Shown piece after piece: positions 8,037 to 15,153 of a stretch of DNA of 17,027 bases. Source of the stretch: Proteobacteria bacterium UBA6921 (GTDB lineage: Bacteria > Pseudomonadota > Gammaproteobacteria > SG8-11); the NCBI GenBank assembly GCA_002450895.1, contig DKAR01000148.1, positions 1 through 17,027 of the forward strand, in the 5' to 3' direction. Position 1 is the stretch's first letter; every line of letters starts with the position of its first letter. Below the pieces are notes generated by a model, which was not told where the DNA came from, did not search any database, and saw only the letters and a program-made list of their open reading frames with translations. The position numbers and the translations under genes are program-made.

Positions 8037-8732
8037 TTAAACCAGATGAGTGAGCATCAGCTCTTTGATTCGGCCGATCGCATCCGTGGGATTCAGTCCC
8101 TTCGGACAGACTTCAACACAGTTCATGATGGTGTGACAACGAAACAGGCGATACGGCCCTTCCAACTCTTCCAGGCGCTCCGCCGTGGCTTGATCGCGGG
8201 AGTCCGCCAGCCAGCGCCATGCCTGCAAGAGCGCGGCGGGACCGCGGAACTTGTCGGGGTTCCACCAAAACGACGGGCATGCCGTGGAACAGCACCCGCA
8301 CAGGATGCATTCATATAAACCGTCAAGGCGGTCGCGTTCCGCCGGGCTCTGCAGCAATTCGACTTCCGGGCTCGGGTCATGCCGGATCAGATAAGGCTTG
8401 ATGGCTCGGTACTGGTGATAGAACTGGCTCATGTCCACCACCAGGTCCCGGATCACCGGCAGCCCCGGCAGCGGACGCAGCTCAATGGGCTCTCGCAGAC
8501 TCGCCACGGGCGTGATGCACGCCAGCCCGTTGCGGCCATTGATATTCATAGCATCGGATCCGCACACGCCTTCGCCGCAGGAACTGCGGAATGTCAGCGA
8601 TTCATCTTGCGCCTTCAGCCGTACCAACGCTTCAAGCAACATGGTTCCGGGCTCAACGTCTTGGAGCGAGTACTTGCGCATTTCCGGTGCGGCGCCCGAT
8701 TCGGGGTCGTAGCGGTATATTGAAAAGTGCAT
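8037..8732 (-). CDS. sdhB: Succinate dehydrogenase iron-sulfur subunit
   Basis: This is the electron-transfer subunit of respiratory complex II. It passes electrons from the FAD of SdhA through three Fe-S clusters to ubiquinone at the inner membrane. From ATG 8732 it has 231 residues. The 2Fe-2S ligands are Cys52, Cys57, Asp60 and Cys72 (CGEGVCGSD...LAC). The 4Fe-4S/3Fe-4S cysteines are 142, 145, 148, 152, 199, 205 and 209 (CILCGCCSTACPSFWW...CHTIMNC...CP). The reading frame is open further upstream to 8843, but the family N-terminus (HFSIYRYDP) begins at 8732, so the longer start is rejected. sdhE and ygfX follow. sdhC, sdhD and sdhA, normally just upstream, are missing; a divergent patatin gene lies there instead. 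Confidence 0.96.
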   Translation of the reverse strand: MHFSIYRYDPESGAAPEMRKYSLQDVEPGTMLLEALVRLKAQDESLTFRSSCGEGVCGSDAMNINGRNGLACITPVASLREPIELRPLPGLPVIRDLVVDMSQFYHQYRAIKPYLIRHDPSPEVELLQSPAERDRLDGLYECILCGCCSTACPSFWWNPDKFRGPAALLQAWRWLADSRDQATAERLEELEGPYRLFRCHTIMNCVEVCPKGLNPTDAIGRIKELMLTHLV

Positions 8733-9206
8733 GGATGTGTCCGTCACGATCGGCGCGGTGGCGCCAACAGGAAAATCGGCATCACCTCGACAAAGTGTAG
8801 CGGGTCGGCGTGACTTCGCCTTCCGCGAAGGAACCCGGACCATGGCAAAGCGTTACAGTCACTGAGACCCCCCGTTGTCTGCCACGATAGCTACAATTAA
8901 TACGAACGTGCGGTCCATCGTCGTCAGTGAAAGCGTCGCCCTTTCGCTCGATGAAAACCTGATCTGGTGGAGCGAACTGCGAGTGACCCAAGGCCTCGAT
9001 CGAGCGATTGGCCAGCCCAAAGGTGTTCTGGTGCCCTTGCGGCCCATGCGGGGTGGCGTGGTTAAGATTACCCAGTTGGCACGCCTGTTGTGGGTGCACC
9101 AATGGTGTCCGCCACAATTTCGCCGATACACTCTCCCCCAACCCTGGATCAAGGTCTGTCCGGCTTCATAGAGAACCATGTGCGTTTCCGCCTGTATGCC
9201 AAAGCG
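8733..9206. other. 474-bp divergent gap between sdhB and the patatin gene
   Basis: I see no recognisable gene here. It must hold the sdhB promoter and the promoter of the patatin gene. A plus-strand frame is open from TTG 8875 (or GTG 8908) to 9171 with fairly natural codon use (about 98 codons), but it has no SD and no family I recognise. It could be a small unknown protein or a decayed gene fragment. A small GC hairpin (CCTTC-CGC-GAAGG) lies near 8819-8831 without a T-tract. Confidence 0.5.
8875..8903 (+). promoter_or_regulatory. Possible sigma-70 promoter toward the patatin gene
   Basis: TTGTCT (8875-8880), a 17-nt spacer and TAATAC (8898-8903) fit a housekeeping promoter with several mismatches. 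It would give a leader of about 300 nt before the patatin start at 9207. It coincides with the TTG start of the doubtful small reading frame, which argues against that start being real. Confidence 0.3.
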
Positions 9207-11456
9207 ATGACCAACGACGCGCCTGATACTGTCTTGGGCAAATACACCACACTCGGCCTGTGTGTATGGCTGCTCCTGTTTGCTGTTCTCACAATGGGTC
9301 TGGCCATTCCTTCGGCGTACGCCGAAGACACGACACGCCCAAAAATCGGGTTGGCTCTGGGCGGCGGTGGCGCGCGCGGCCTCGCTCACATCGGCGTTCT
9401 TAAAGCGCTGGAGCAGTTGCGAATCCCCATCGACTACGTTGCCGGCACCAGTTCGGGCGCCATCATCGGTGGTTTATACGCCGCCGGGATGTCCCCCGAG
9501 GAAATCGAGCTTCGCATCACGAGTATCGACTGGGACGACATTCTGACTGACCGACTTGCCCGACGTGACCTGTCCTACCGACGCAAACAGGACGATCGCG
9601 AATATCTGTTTCCGATCGACATTGGCGTTCGCGGTTTTCAATTGATCTTTCCGCGCGGACTGATTGCGGGCCAAAAGGTGGGTTTCTTTCTTCGCTCTGC
9701 GACCCTTCCGGTTTCCGGAGAAAACAATTTTGATCATCTCCCGATTCCGTTCCGTGCCATTGCCACGGATCTGGAAACCGGCGCCCCGGTCGTACTTCGA
9801 TCGGGAGATCTTGCCGAAGCATTGCAGGCCAGCATGTCCGTTCCGGGGATCTTCTCACCCGTCGAAATCGGCGGGCGCTTGCTGGTCGACGGCGGCATGT
9901 CGGCGAACATTCCCGTCCAGGCAGTCCTCGACATGGGCGCCGACATTGTTATCGCGGTAAATATTTCCGCGCAACTGCTGAGTCGCAACGAACTTGACAG
10001 CGCCGTCGATATTTCCAATCAGGCGTTGTCGTTTCTGTCTCAGAAAACAAATCAGCAGCAATTGGCGCTGCTTCGCCCGAGCGATGTCACTATCTCGCCC
10101 GAACTGCTTGATGTCGGCGCGGCGGAGTTTGAACGTGGAGCAGAAATCGTCGCCACCGGTGCTACGGCGTTGCGCGAGCATCAGGCCACCCTGGCGCGCT
10201 ATGCGTTACGCCAGGAGGATTACGAATACTATCTGCAGATGCAGCGGGCGACGTTGCAGCGCCCGTCTCATCTGGACGCAATTGAATTGAACAAACCGGA
10301 ACGTGTTTCACCGGACATCATCATGAGTCGGCTCGATACCCAGCCGGATACGGACCTGGATATCGAGGTCCTCCGCAAGGATCTGGCCCGCATTTACGAT
10401 CTTGGCGATTTCGAGCGCGTCGACTTCCGTGTCGTGCGCCAGAACGAACTGCGCACACTTCAAATCGATGTGAAAGAAAAATCCTGGGGGCCCGACTATC
10501 TCCGTCTCGGCCTCAACCTGATCGATGATTTTGAAGGAGACAGTCGTTTCAACGTTCTCATCGACTACACCCGCACCTGGGTGAACCAACTCGGCGGCGA
10601 ATGGAAAAACGAATTCAGCGTGGGCCGCACGCGAAAGATCTTCTCCGAGTTTTACCAGCCGCTCGATCCGCTGGGCGTAACGTTCGTCGCACCCCATGCG
10701 CTGCACCTGCAGGACACGCGCGATGTTTATGAAGGCGAACATCGTGTTGCGCAGTACAGCTCTAAAGTCAGTGAAATCGGTTTTGACACCGGTCTTCAAC
10801 TGAGCAAACACGGTGAAGTTCGCGTCGGTATTGTGCGGGAGTGGGTCCACGCGGCGCCCCGCGTGGGCGCCGTCACCTTGCCGGAGTACGACATACGCCA
10901 GGGCGCGTATGTGGGGAGCATCGTTTACGACCAGGTGGATGACGTCGCGTTTCCACGCAATGGATTTCTCGCCAGCGGCAAACTCTTCATGGCGCGCAAG
11001 GCGCTCGGCGCGGACAACGAATACGACAAGGCTTCGGCGAGCTGGCTGACCGCGTTCACCTACAAGACGCACACGATGTTCGCGAACGCGGAATTCGGCA
11101 CTAACATCAAGGAGGAGTTGCCGTTCTACGACACGTTCACGCTCGGCGGTTTTCAACGCCTGTCCGGATACCGAACCGGACAGTTGTCGGGTCAATATCT
11201 CGCGTTCGGGCGCCTCGTCTTCTATGAACGCGTCGGAAAACTCCCCAAAGCCGGCGGCAACGGCATTTACGTCGGCGGCTCGGCGGAAGCCGGCAATGTG
11301 TGGAATGATCGCGACGATGTCGCGATTACAGATCTGCGAACGGGGTTTTCACTGTTCGCCAGTGCTGAAACAATCGTCGGTCCGTTGTACTTCGCCTACG
11401 GGCTGGCTGATACGAATGAGTATGCGTTTTACCTGTTCCTGGGCCGAACCTTCTAA
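9207..11456 (+). CDS. Patatin-like phospholipase with POTRA and outer-membrane barrel (PlpD type, type Vd)
   Basis: This is a predicted lipase/phospholipase A whose own C-terminal barrel anchors or exports it through the outer membrane, as in Pseudomonas PlpD. From ATG 9207 it has 749 residues. A signal peptide ends at SAYA (residue 39). The patatin domain (about 47-290) carries the oxyanion-hole GGGGARG (52-58), nucleophile Ser82 in GTSSG, and Asp228 of the DGG motif, giving a complete Ser-Asp dyad. A POTRA-like domain spans about 355-428, and a D15/Omp85-type beta-barrel (about 430-749) ends in the aromatic C-terminus FLGRTF. The frame is open back to 9090, but the signal peptide favours 9207 (GTG 9180 is an alternative); no start has a good SD. 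It is monocistronic, diverges from sdhB and converges on the FN3 gene. Confidence 0.9.
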   Translation: MTNDAPDTVLGKYTTLGLCVWLLLFAVLTMGLAIPSAYAEDTTRPKIGLALGGGGARGLAHIGVLKALEQLRIPIDYVAGTSSGAIIGGLYAAGMSPEEIELRITSIDWDDILTDRLARRDLSYRRKQDDREYLFPIDIGVRGFQLIFPRGLIAGQKVGFFLRSATLPVSGENNFDHLPIPFRAIATDLETGAPVVLRSGDLAEALQASMSVPGIFSPVEIGGRLLVDGGMSANIPVQAVLDMGADIVIAVNISAQLLSRNELDSAVDISNQALSFLSQKTNQQQLALLRPSDVTISPELLDVGAAEFERGAEIVATGATALREHQATLARYALRQEDYEYYLQMQRATLQRPSHLDAIELNKPERVSPDIIMSRLDTQPDTDLDIEVLRKDLARIYDLGDFERVDFRVVRQNELRTLQIDVKEKSWGPDYLRLGLNLIDDFEGDSRFNVLIDYTRTWVNQLGGEWKNEFSVGRTRKIFSEFYQPLDPLGVTFVAPHALHLQDTRDVYEGEHRVAQYSSKVSEIGFDTGLQLSKHGEVRVGIVREWVHAAPRVGAVTLPEYDIRQGAYVGSIVYDQVDDVAFPRNGFLASGKLFMARKALGADNEYDKASASWLTAFTYKTHTMFANAEFGTNIKEELPFYDTFTLGGFQRLSGYRTGQLSGQYLAFGRLVFYERVGKLPKAGGNGIYVGGSAEAGNVWNDRDDVAITDLRTGFSLFASAETIVGPLYFAYGLADTNEYAFYLFLGRTF

Positions 11457-11497
11457 TCTGCCCTGCGTCGGCAGCCTGCGCCCCAATCCAGCAACTA

Positions 11498-12277
11498 TCA
11501 ATTCGAAACCGCGTTCACGGGCGCCGGAACCACGGCAATATCGGTCGAATGCGTCGCGGCAGCTTCATCAGCGGGTGCATCCGTGTGATTCGCTGCTGCA
11601 TGCGATTCGGTCGTGATCTCTGCGACGGACGGCGCCTGATGCTCCGAAACCACCGCAGGCTCCTTCGTGTCTGCCGGTTTGGTAACTTCGGACATCCCCT
11701 CGGCCACGGGAAGCGACGCGGACACCTCGGCTGGCGTCGTCACGATTGTTTCCACCGGTGCGGAGCGTTCCTTCACCGCAACAACTTTCGCGGGTTTCTT
11801 TTCGGCGACAACGCGCTTTTGCCCGGCAGTTTTTGCCGCAGCGCGTTTGGATAACGTCGTCGCTGTGAACACTTCGGAATACGGAGAGGTCACGACACCG
11901 TCGCCGAATGCACGCATGGTGCGTACACGAAAGTAGTAAGTGGTATCTGAATCAAGCGACGTCTTCAAAAACTGCGTCGAGCCTTTCCTGGCGATACCGA
12001 CCTGTGCAAATCCGTCGCCGGCTTCCGTGCTGTACTCCACCTCGATGCCGCTGTGCTCGTCTCCGGGCTGCGCCCATTCCAGGCGGATGCGATTGCCAGA
12101 AATTGCCGTCGCACGGACTGACATTGGAGCATTTAGCTTCACTGGCTGATCAACCAGTGCAGGCGGGATCTTTTCAGACAACGCCTCGTCGCCGAGGGCA
12201 GCAAGGCTTGCAGTGGATCCCAACCCGAACAGCAGGGACGTAACGGGCAACAAACTGAAAAGGTGACGGGTCCGCAT
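11498..12277 (-). CDS. Secreted fibronectin type III domain protein with low-complexity tail
   Basis: The 259-residue protein begins with a signal peptide (MRTRHLFSLLPVTSLLFGL..., probable cleavage after SLA near residue 26). One fibronectin-III domain follows (about 48-142). It is recognised by RATAISGNRIRLEWAQP, the EVEYST strand and the TTYYFRVRTMRAFGDG strand ending SPYSEVFTATT, the standard FN3 core. The remaining ~115 residues are rich in Ala, Lys, Glu, Val, Thr and Pro with no predicted fold, and may act as a stalk or spacer. The reading frame opens earlier (12391), but ATG 12277 has a strong SD (GGAGGGG, 12293-12287) nine bases away and a signal peptide directly after it. Function is unknown; a periplasmic or extracellular binding role is likely. 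It converges on the patatin gene 41 bp away and diverges from the nuclease-like gene. Confidence 0.8.
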   Translation of the reverse strand: MRTRHLFSLLPVTSLLFGLGSTASLAALGDEALSEKIPPALVDQPVKLNAPMSVRATAISGNRIRLEWAQPGDEHSGIEVEYSTEAGDGFAQVGIARKGSTQFLKTSLDSDTTYYFRVRTMRAFGDGVVTSPYSEVFTATTLSKRAAAKTAGQKRVVAEKKPAKVVAVKERSAPVETIVTTPAEVSASLPVAEGMSEVTKPADTKEPAVVSEHQAPSVAEITTESHAAANHTDAPADEAAATHSTDIAVVPAPVNAVSN

Positions 12278-12337
12278 TTTGGAATACCCCTCCGTGGCTC
12301 GTACGGTTTGACGGCGTAGTGCGCATCCTATCGAGCA

Positions 12338-12355
12338 CACAGTTACCGAACTGTG
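12338..12355. repeat. Inverted repeat, candidate operator
   Basis: CACAGTT-ACCG-AACTGTG is a perfect 7-bp inverted repeat. With a two-base bulge the pairing extends outward to GAGCA/TGCTC (12333-12358). No T-run follows on either strand, so it is more likely a protein-binding site or an RNA hairpin in a leader than a terminator. Confidence 0.45.
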
Positions 12356-12373
12356 CTCAGAGAGGCCCTTGGT

Positions 12374-12391
12374 TTGGGATATTGGTCCCAA
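12374..12391. repeat. Second inverted repeat, candidate operator
   Basis: TTGGGA-TATTGG-TCCCAA is a perfect inverted repeat with 6-bp arms. Its centre lies 36 bp from the centre of the repeat at 12338-12355. The arm sequences differ, so if both are operators they probably serve different proteins. Confidence 0.35.
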
Positions 12392-12636
12392 TTCGGAACA
12401 TCCACCCTAAAGTCGAACCCGGACCAACAGGCGCAGTGGTTTTTCGGCTGGATTTCTTAAGAGAAGATGAAGACAAGACGCGCTGCTTGCGTGAATTTTT
12501 GGTGCGACCCATTGGCCGTGTTCCGCCTTCAAATGTCGCCCTGTCGACTAAGCTGGGATCAGCAGCAGCGGCCGGAGTTGTCGCGGCAAAACACAACATC
12601 GACCGCAGGATTCAAACCGCGATCGAAAAAAACAAC

Positions 12637-12642
12637 AAGGAG
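12637..12642 (+). promoter_or_regulatory. Ribosome binding site deciding the nuclease-like gene start
   Basis: AAGGAG lies exactly six bases before ATG 12649. This near-ideal SD overrides the upstream in-frame opening (110 codons back to 12319). Confidence 0.8.
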
Positions 12643-12648
12643 ATTGCC

Positions 12649-13536
12649 ATGACCAAGGTTCAATTATTTTGGGATCCGGAAGGTCGCGAACTCAATTCGC
12701 TCGGTACGAACAAATTTCTGCGCATCACCGACGGTGATACGCCCTACATCTCCACGGCCATTCGGATGCTGAGCATCGATACCCCGGAGGTGCATTACCC
12801 CGGCACAACAAATCCGGCAAAGCACGACGCAAAATTCGATGACTTGAAAAACTGGATCGCCGCCGGCAAGGCCCCGATTGACGATGGTCTCGCCGCGTAT
12901 CTATCGACCAGGCTTTTCGGAGGCAATGTAGGGACGCGACAGAAACAACAAGGCGATGCGGCTACCGATGCGCTCGACGCGTTGATGAAAGAAAAACTCA
13001 CCAAACCGAATGGCAAGTTGCGCGAGCTGTACGTCGCCACCAGCAATCCGCCGTTCGATCACTATGGGCGCCTGCTGGCTTACATTGCACCGTACTACTC
13101 AAGCGACGAAAAAATCTCCCTGAGCGAACTTGAACGCGCAACATTCAATTTGTTGATGATCGATACTGGCTGGGCCGCGCCGTTTCCTATATTTCCCGGG
13201 TTGCCGAAGTATCGCGACCTGGTGTTGATGCAAGACCGCGCATGCGATGCATTCGAGTCAAAGCGCGGCGTCTGGTCCGACCCGGCCACGCTCGCCGGCT
13301 ATGAATTCCGCATGTGCTACAAGCTCTGGGACATCACTCGTCGGCTCGAAAAAGGCGAAAAGCTAAGTTCCAGTGAACGGCGCGGATGGGTTGAACGATA
13401 CTGCGTCGACATGACCACACGCGAAATCTTCGACCCTGCGGAGTACCACCGCGTCGCGCCGTTTAACCGCGTTTTTATTTGGCCCGCCGATGTCACCGAT
13501 GCCGTCGCAAAACTGAATTTGACCCCGCCGCAATAA
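12649..13536 (+). CDS. Staphylococcal-nuclease-like (SNase/TNase fold) protein with large insertion
   Basis: The 295-residue protein matches the thermonuclease fold in pieces. ITDGDT (residues 26-31) and IRMLSIDTPEV (38-48) supply the metal-binding Asp28 and Asp44, plus Arg39 and Glu47. DHYGRLLAYI (137-146) supplies the second catalytic Arg141, and FESKRGVW (202-209) is the usual C-terminal helix. All catalytic residues of the family are therefore present. An insertion of about 75 residues (50-125) separates the first strands from the RELYV strand, and about 85 extra residues (210-295) follow the fold; I recognise neither. No signal peptide is visible from this start, unlike most secreted nucleases. 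The likely activity is Ca-dependent DNA/RNA cleavage. A hairpin terminator lies 43 bp downstream. Confidence 0.75.
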   Translation: MTKVQLFWDPEGRELNSLGTNKFLRITDGDTPYISTAIRMLSIDTPEVHYPGTTNPAKHDAKFDDLKNWIAAGKAPIDDGLAAYLSTRLFGGNVGTRQKQQGDAATDALDALMKEKLTKPNGKLRELYVATSNPPFDHYGRLLAYIAPYYSSDEKISLSELERATFNLLMIDTGWAAPFPIFPGLPKYRDLVLMQDRACDAFESKRGVWSDPATLAGYEFRMCYKLWDITRRLEKGEKLSSSERRGWVERYCVDMTTREIFDPAEYHRVAPFNRVFIWPADVTDAVAKLNLTPPQ

Positions 13537-13579
13537 GCCGAAGCCCAATCGCCCGACGCGCTGATTTCCCAAGCTTTTC

Positions 13580-13616
13580 CCTAAAGCCGCTACAGAAAGC
13601 GGCTTTAGGTTCCGAC
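13580..13616 (+). terminator. Terminator hairpin after the nuclease-like gene
   Basis: A perfect 12-bp stem (CCTAAAGCCGCT 13580-13591 / AGCGGCTTTAGG 13598-13609) encloses the 6-nt loop ACAGAA. The GC core flanked by AAA/TTT is typical of intrinsic terminators, but the T-tract after it is short (TTTAGGTT). It stands between two same-strand genes and separates the nuclease-like gene from the lipoprotein gene. Confidence 0.65.
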
Positions 13617-13673
13617 CTCTAAGGTAAGGGGGCAGAAACTTCGCCCCGTCACGGCAAACGTCAGGAGACGACG

Positions 13674-15065
13674 ATGAAGACGACGTCTCTCCTCATCGCA
13701 GTATCGATCTGCGCCAGTGGTTGCGCGACGCAGGGAGTTTTTTCTTCGCACCGAACTCCAGATGAAAGCCTGCTGGCGACAACACCGGTCGCGCTGATTG
13801 ACCTTCGCAATCCCGCAACCCCACGCCAGATCCCTTCCGGCGATCACCACTACCGTATCTCCATGCACGCCTCCGGCGGCTATGAACTCGGCGAGGTCGC
13901 CGATTTTATCAATCGTATTGACGATCTCGAGGCTGAGCTAACGCGCGGCACGCGCAATCTGAGCCTGAACTCGTATTTTGATCAATTCGGAACGGACGGA
14001 CTCGCCATCGCCAATGCCGTGGTCGCAGACCTCAACACGCACATCATCGACGTCGTCAATCGACAGATCGATCTGCTGACCACACGGTCGAGCTATGCCA
14101 CCGCGTTTGGCTCGCTCGACGCGCCGGTTCAATTCGCCCAACCGGGCATGGGCGGCGTGTTCGATTTTCGCACTGGCGTTACTTCGGCGCGCGATGTATG
14201 GGCCGTTGGTGATCCACTGCAGGAGTACACATTGGTCGACCTGGAACAACGCGTCACTGACGCGATCAACAGCGCCGAACCGTCCCTCGACTACCTGCTG
14301 CCCGAAAATGACACGGCCGTGCTTGTGCGCACCGCCATCGTGAACACCTTGTCGCTGGGTTACAGCCGCCCGATGATGGATCTCGGATTGGGCCAGGTGA
14401 TCGTGGGCGTGCGCGGAAACTACTACAAGGCGGAAATGACCCGATACGCAAAGCGACTGACGGATTTCGTGCGTGAGGAGCTGTCGATCGAATACCAGAA
14501 TGAGTATTCGGACGACAACGGTCATTTCGCCTCTGCATTTGGAACTGACGTCGGCATCGCCTGGATCGCTCCGCAAATGCGCCTCGGCGCAATGATCAAC
14601 AACGTCAATGAATCGAAGTTCACCTACCGGCGTGTTGAAGAAACCGAATTTTCGGGCAGCGCGGTGCCGAATCTGCTCAATGCGAACCGCACGTGGAAGT
14701 TGCAGCGCCAGCTCCGTCTGGAAGGCGGCCTGAACTCGCTCGATCGCCAGTGGAGTTTGGGCACGACGGTCGACGGAAACACAGTCGAAGATCCGTTGGG
14801 TCACGAGTACCGCTGGTTCTCTGCCGGTGCCGCCTATTCGCCCCGCGGGTCGTGGCTGCCTGGACTGCGTTTGCGTTACCACGCCAACACCGTCGGCTCG
14901 GAAACCCGCTACATCACCACGGGTTTCACGCTGTTCAACTCGGTTTCACTCGATATGACACGCAGCCTGGATTCGGTGTACATCGAGGAAAATGACGCCG
15001 TGTCCTATCACGGCAGTGCGCCGCGCAGCCTGATCTACAGCCTGCGCATCGAGCTGGGCATCTAG
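13674..15065 (+). CDS. Outer-membrane lipoprotein, TraF_2/FadL-like barrel protein
   Basis: The 463-residue protein begins with a lipoprotein signal peptide whose lipobox is ASGC, with lipidation at Cys17. The +2 residue is Ala rather than Asp, so sorting to the outer membrane is expected. The second half (about 230-463) is rich in alternating strands ending in aromatic or polar residues, e.g. LGYSRPM, QVIVGVRGNYY, GTDVGIAWIAP and LRLGAMINNV. This resembles barrels annotated as conjugal transfer TraF-like (TraF_2) or OmpP1/FadL relatives, although no conjugation genes are nearby. The N-terminal half (about 30-225) looks helical and is unknown to me. The start is firm: AGGAG six bases before the ATG. 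The exact function is unknown; transport of hydrophobic substrates is one possibility. Confidence 0.65.
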   Translation: MKTTSLLIAVSICASGCATQGVFSSHRTPDESLLATTPVALIDLRNPATPRQIPSGDHHYRISMHASGGYELGEVADFINRIDDLEAELTRGTRNLSLNSYFDQFGTDGLAIANAVVADLNTHIIDVVNRQIDLLTTRSSYATAFGSLDAPVQFAQPGMGGVFDFRTGVTSARDVWAVGDPLQEYTLVDLEQRVTDAINSAEPSLDYLLPENDTAVLVRTAIVNTLSLGYSRPMMDLGLGQVIVGVRGNYYKAEMTRYAKRLTDFVREELSIEYQNEYSDDNGHFASAFGTDVGIAWIAPQMRLGAMINNVNESKFTYRRVEETEFSGSAVPNLLNANRTWKLQRQLRLEGGLNSLDRQWSLGTTVDGNTVEDPLGHEYRWFSAGAAYSPRGSWLPGLRLRYHANTVGSETRYITTGFTLFNSVSLDMTRSLDSVYIEENDAVSYHGSAPRSLIYSLRIELGI

Positions 15066-15117
15066 GCACGCTTGGGCAGCAACAAGTAAAACTGTTTGTC
15101 GTGCGCGTTTCACCCCG

Positions 15118-15146
15118 TTTCAAAAAATAGCGGTTCCGGGTTATCT
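15118..15146 (+). promoter_or_regulatory. Possible promoter of galT-like gene giving a leaderless mRNA
   Basis: TTTCAA (15118-15123), 17 nt, then TTATCT (15141-15146). The -10 ends seven bases before the ATG at 15154, so transcription would begin at or beside the start codon. No SD exists in front of this gene, which fits a leaderless message. Confidence 0.35.
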
Positions 15147-15153
15147 TGCGCGC

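Larger units (their letters stand above)
12278..12648. other. 371-bp divergent regulatory gap (FN3 gene / nuclease-like gene)
   Basis: I identify no gene here. The gap contains two separate 18-bp inverted repeats, listed individually, about 60-115 bp upstream of the FN3 start. The plus frame of the nuclease gene stays open from 12319 through the gap, but the strong SD at 12637-12642 places the real start at 12649. A candidate -35 TTGACG lies at 12308-12313 with TATCGA 15 nt later; this is weak. Confidence 0.5.

Noticed and set aside
8733..8843. 37-codon N-terminal extension of sdhB
   Set aside because: The family N-terminus begins at 8732, and the extension is basic and unlike SdhB.
9090..9206. 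39-codon N-terminal extension of the patatin gene
   Set aside because: It would place the signal peptide internally; the start at 9207 puts the export signal near the N-terminus.
10308..11195. 295-codon minus-strand open frame
   Set aside because: It is antisense to the POTRA/barrel part of the patatin gene and has an Arg/Val/His-rich shadow composition.
11457..11497. Possible terminator between patatin and FN3 genes (CTGCC/GGCAG)
   Set aside because: The stem is only 5 bp and no T-run follows on either strand.
12395..12425. GGTTCGA on the minus strand, resembling a tRNA T-loop
   Set aside because: The flanking bases do not form a 5-bp T-stem, and no acceptor or anticodon arm could be built.
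13938..14882. 314-codon minus-strand open frame
   Set aside because: It is antisense to the lipoprotein gene, which has a strong SD and lipobox.
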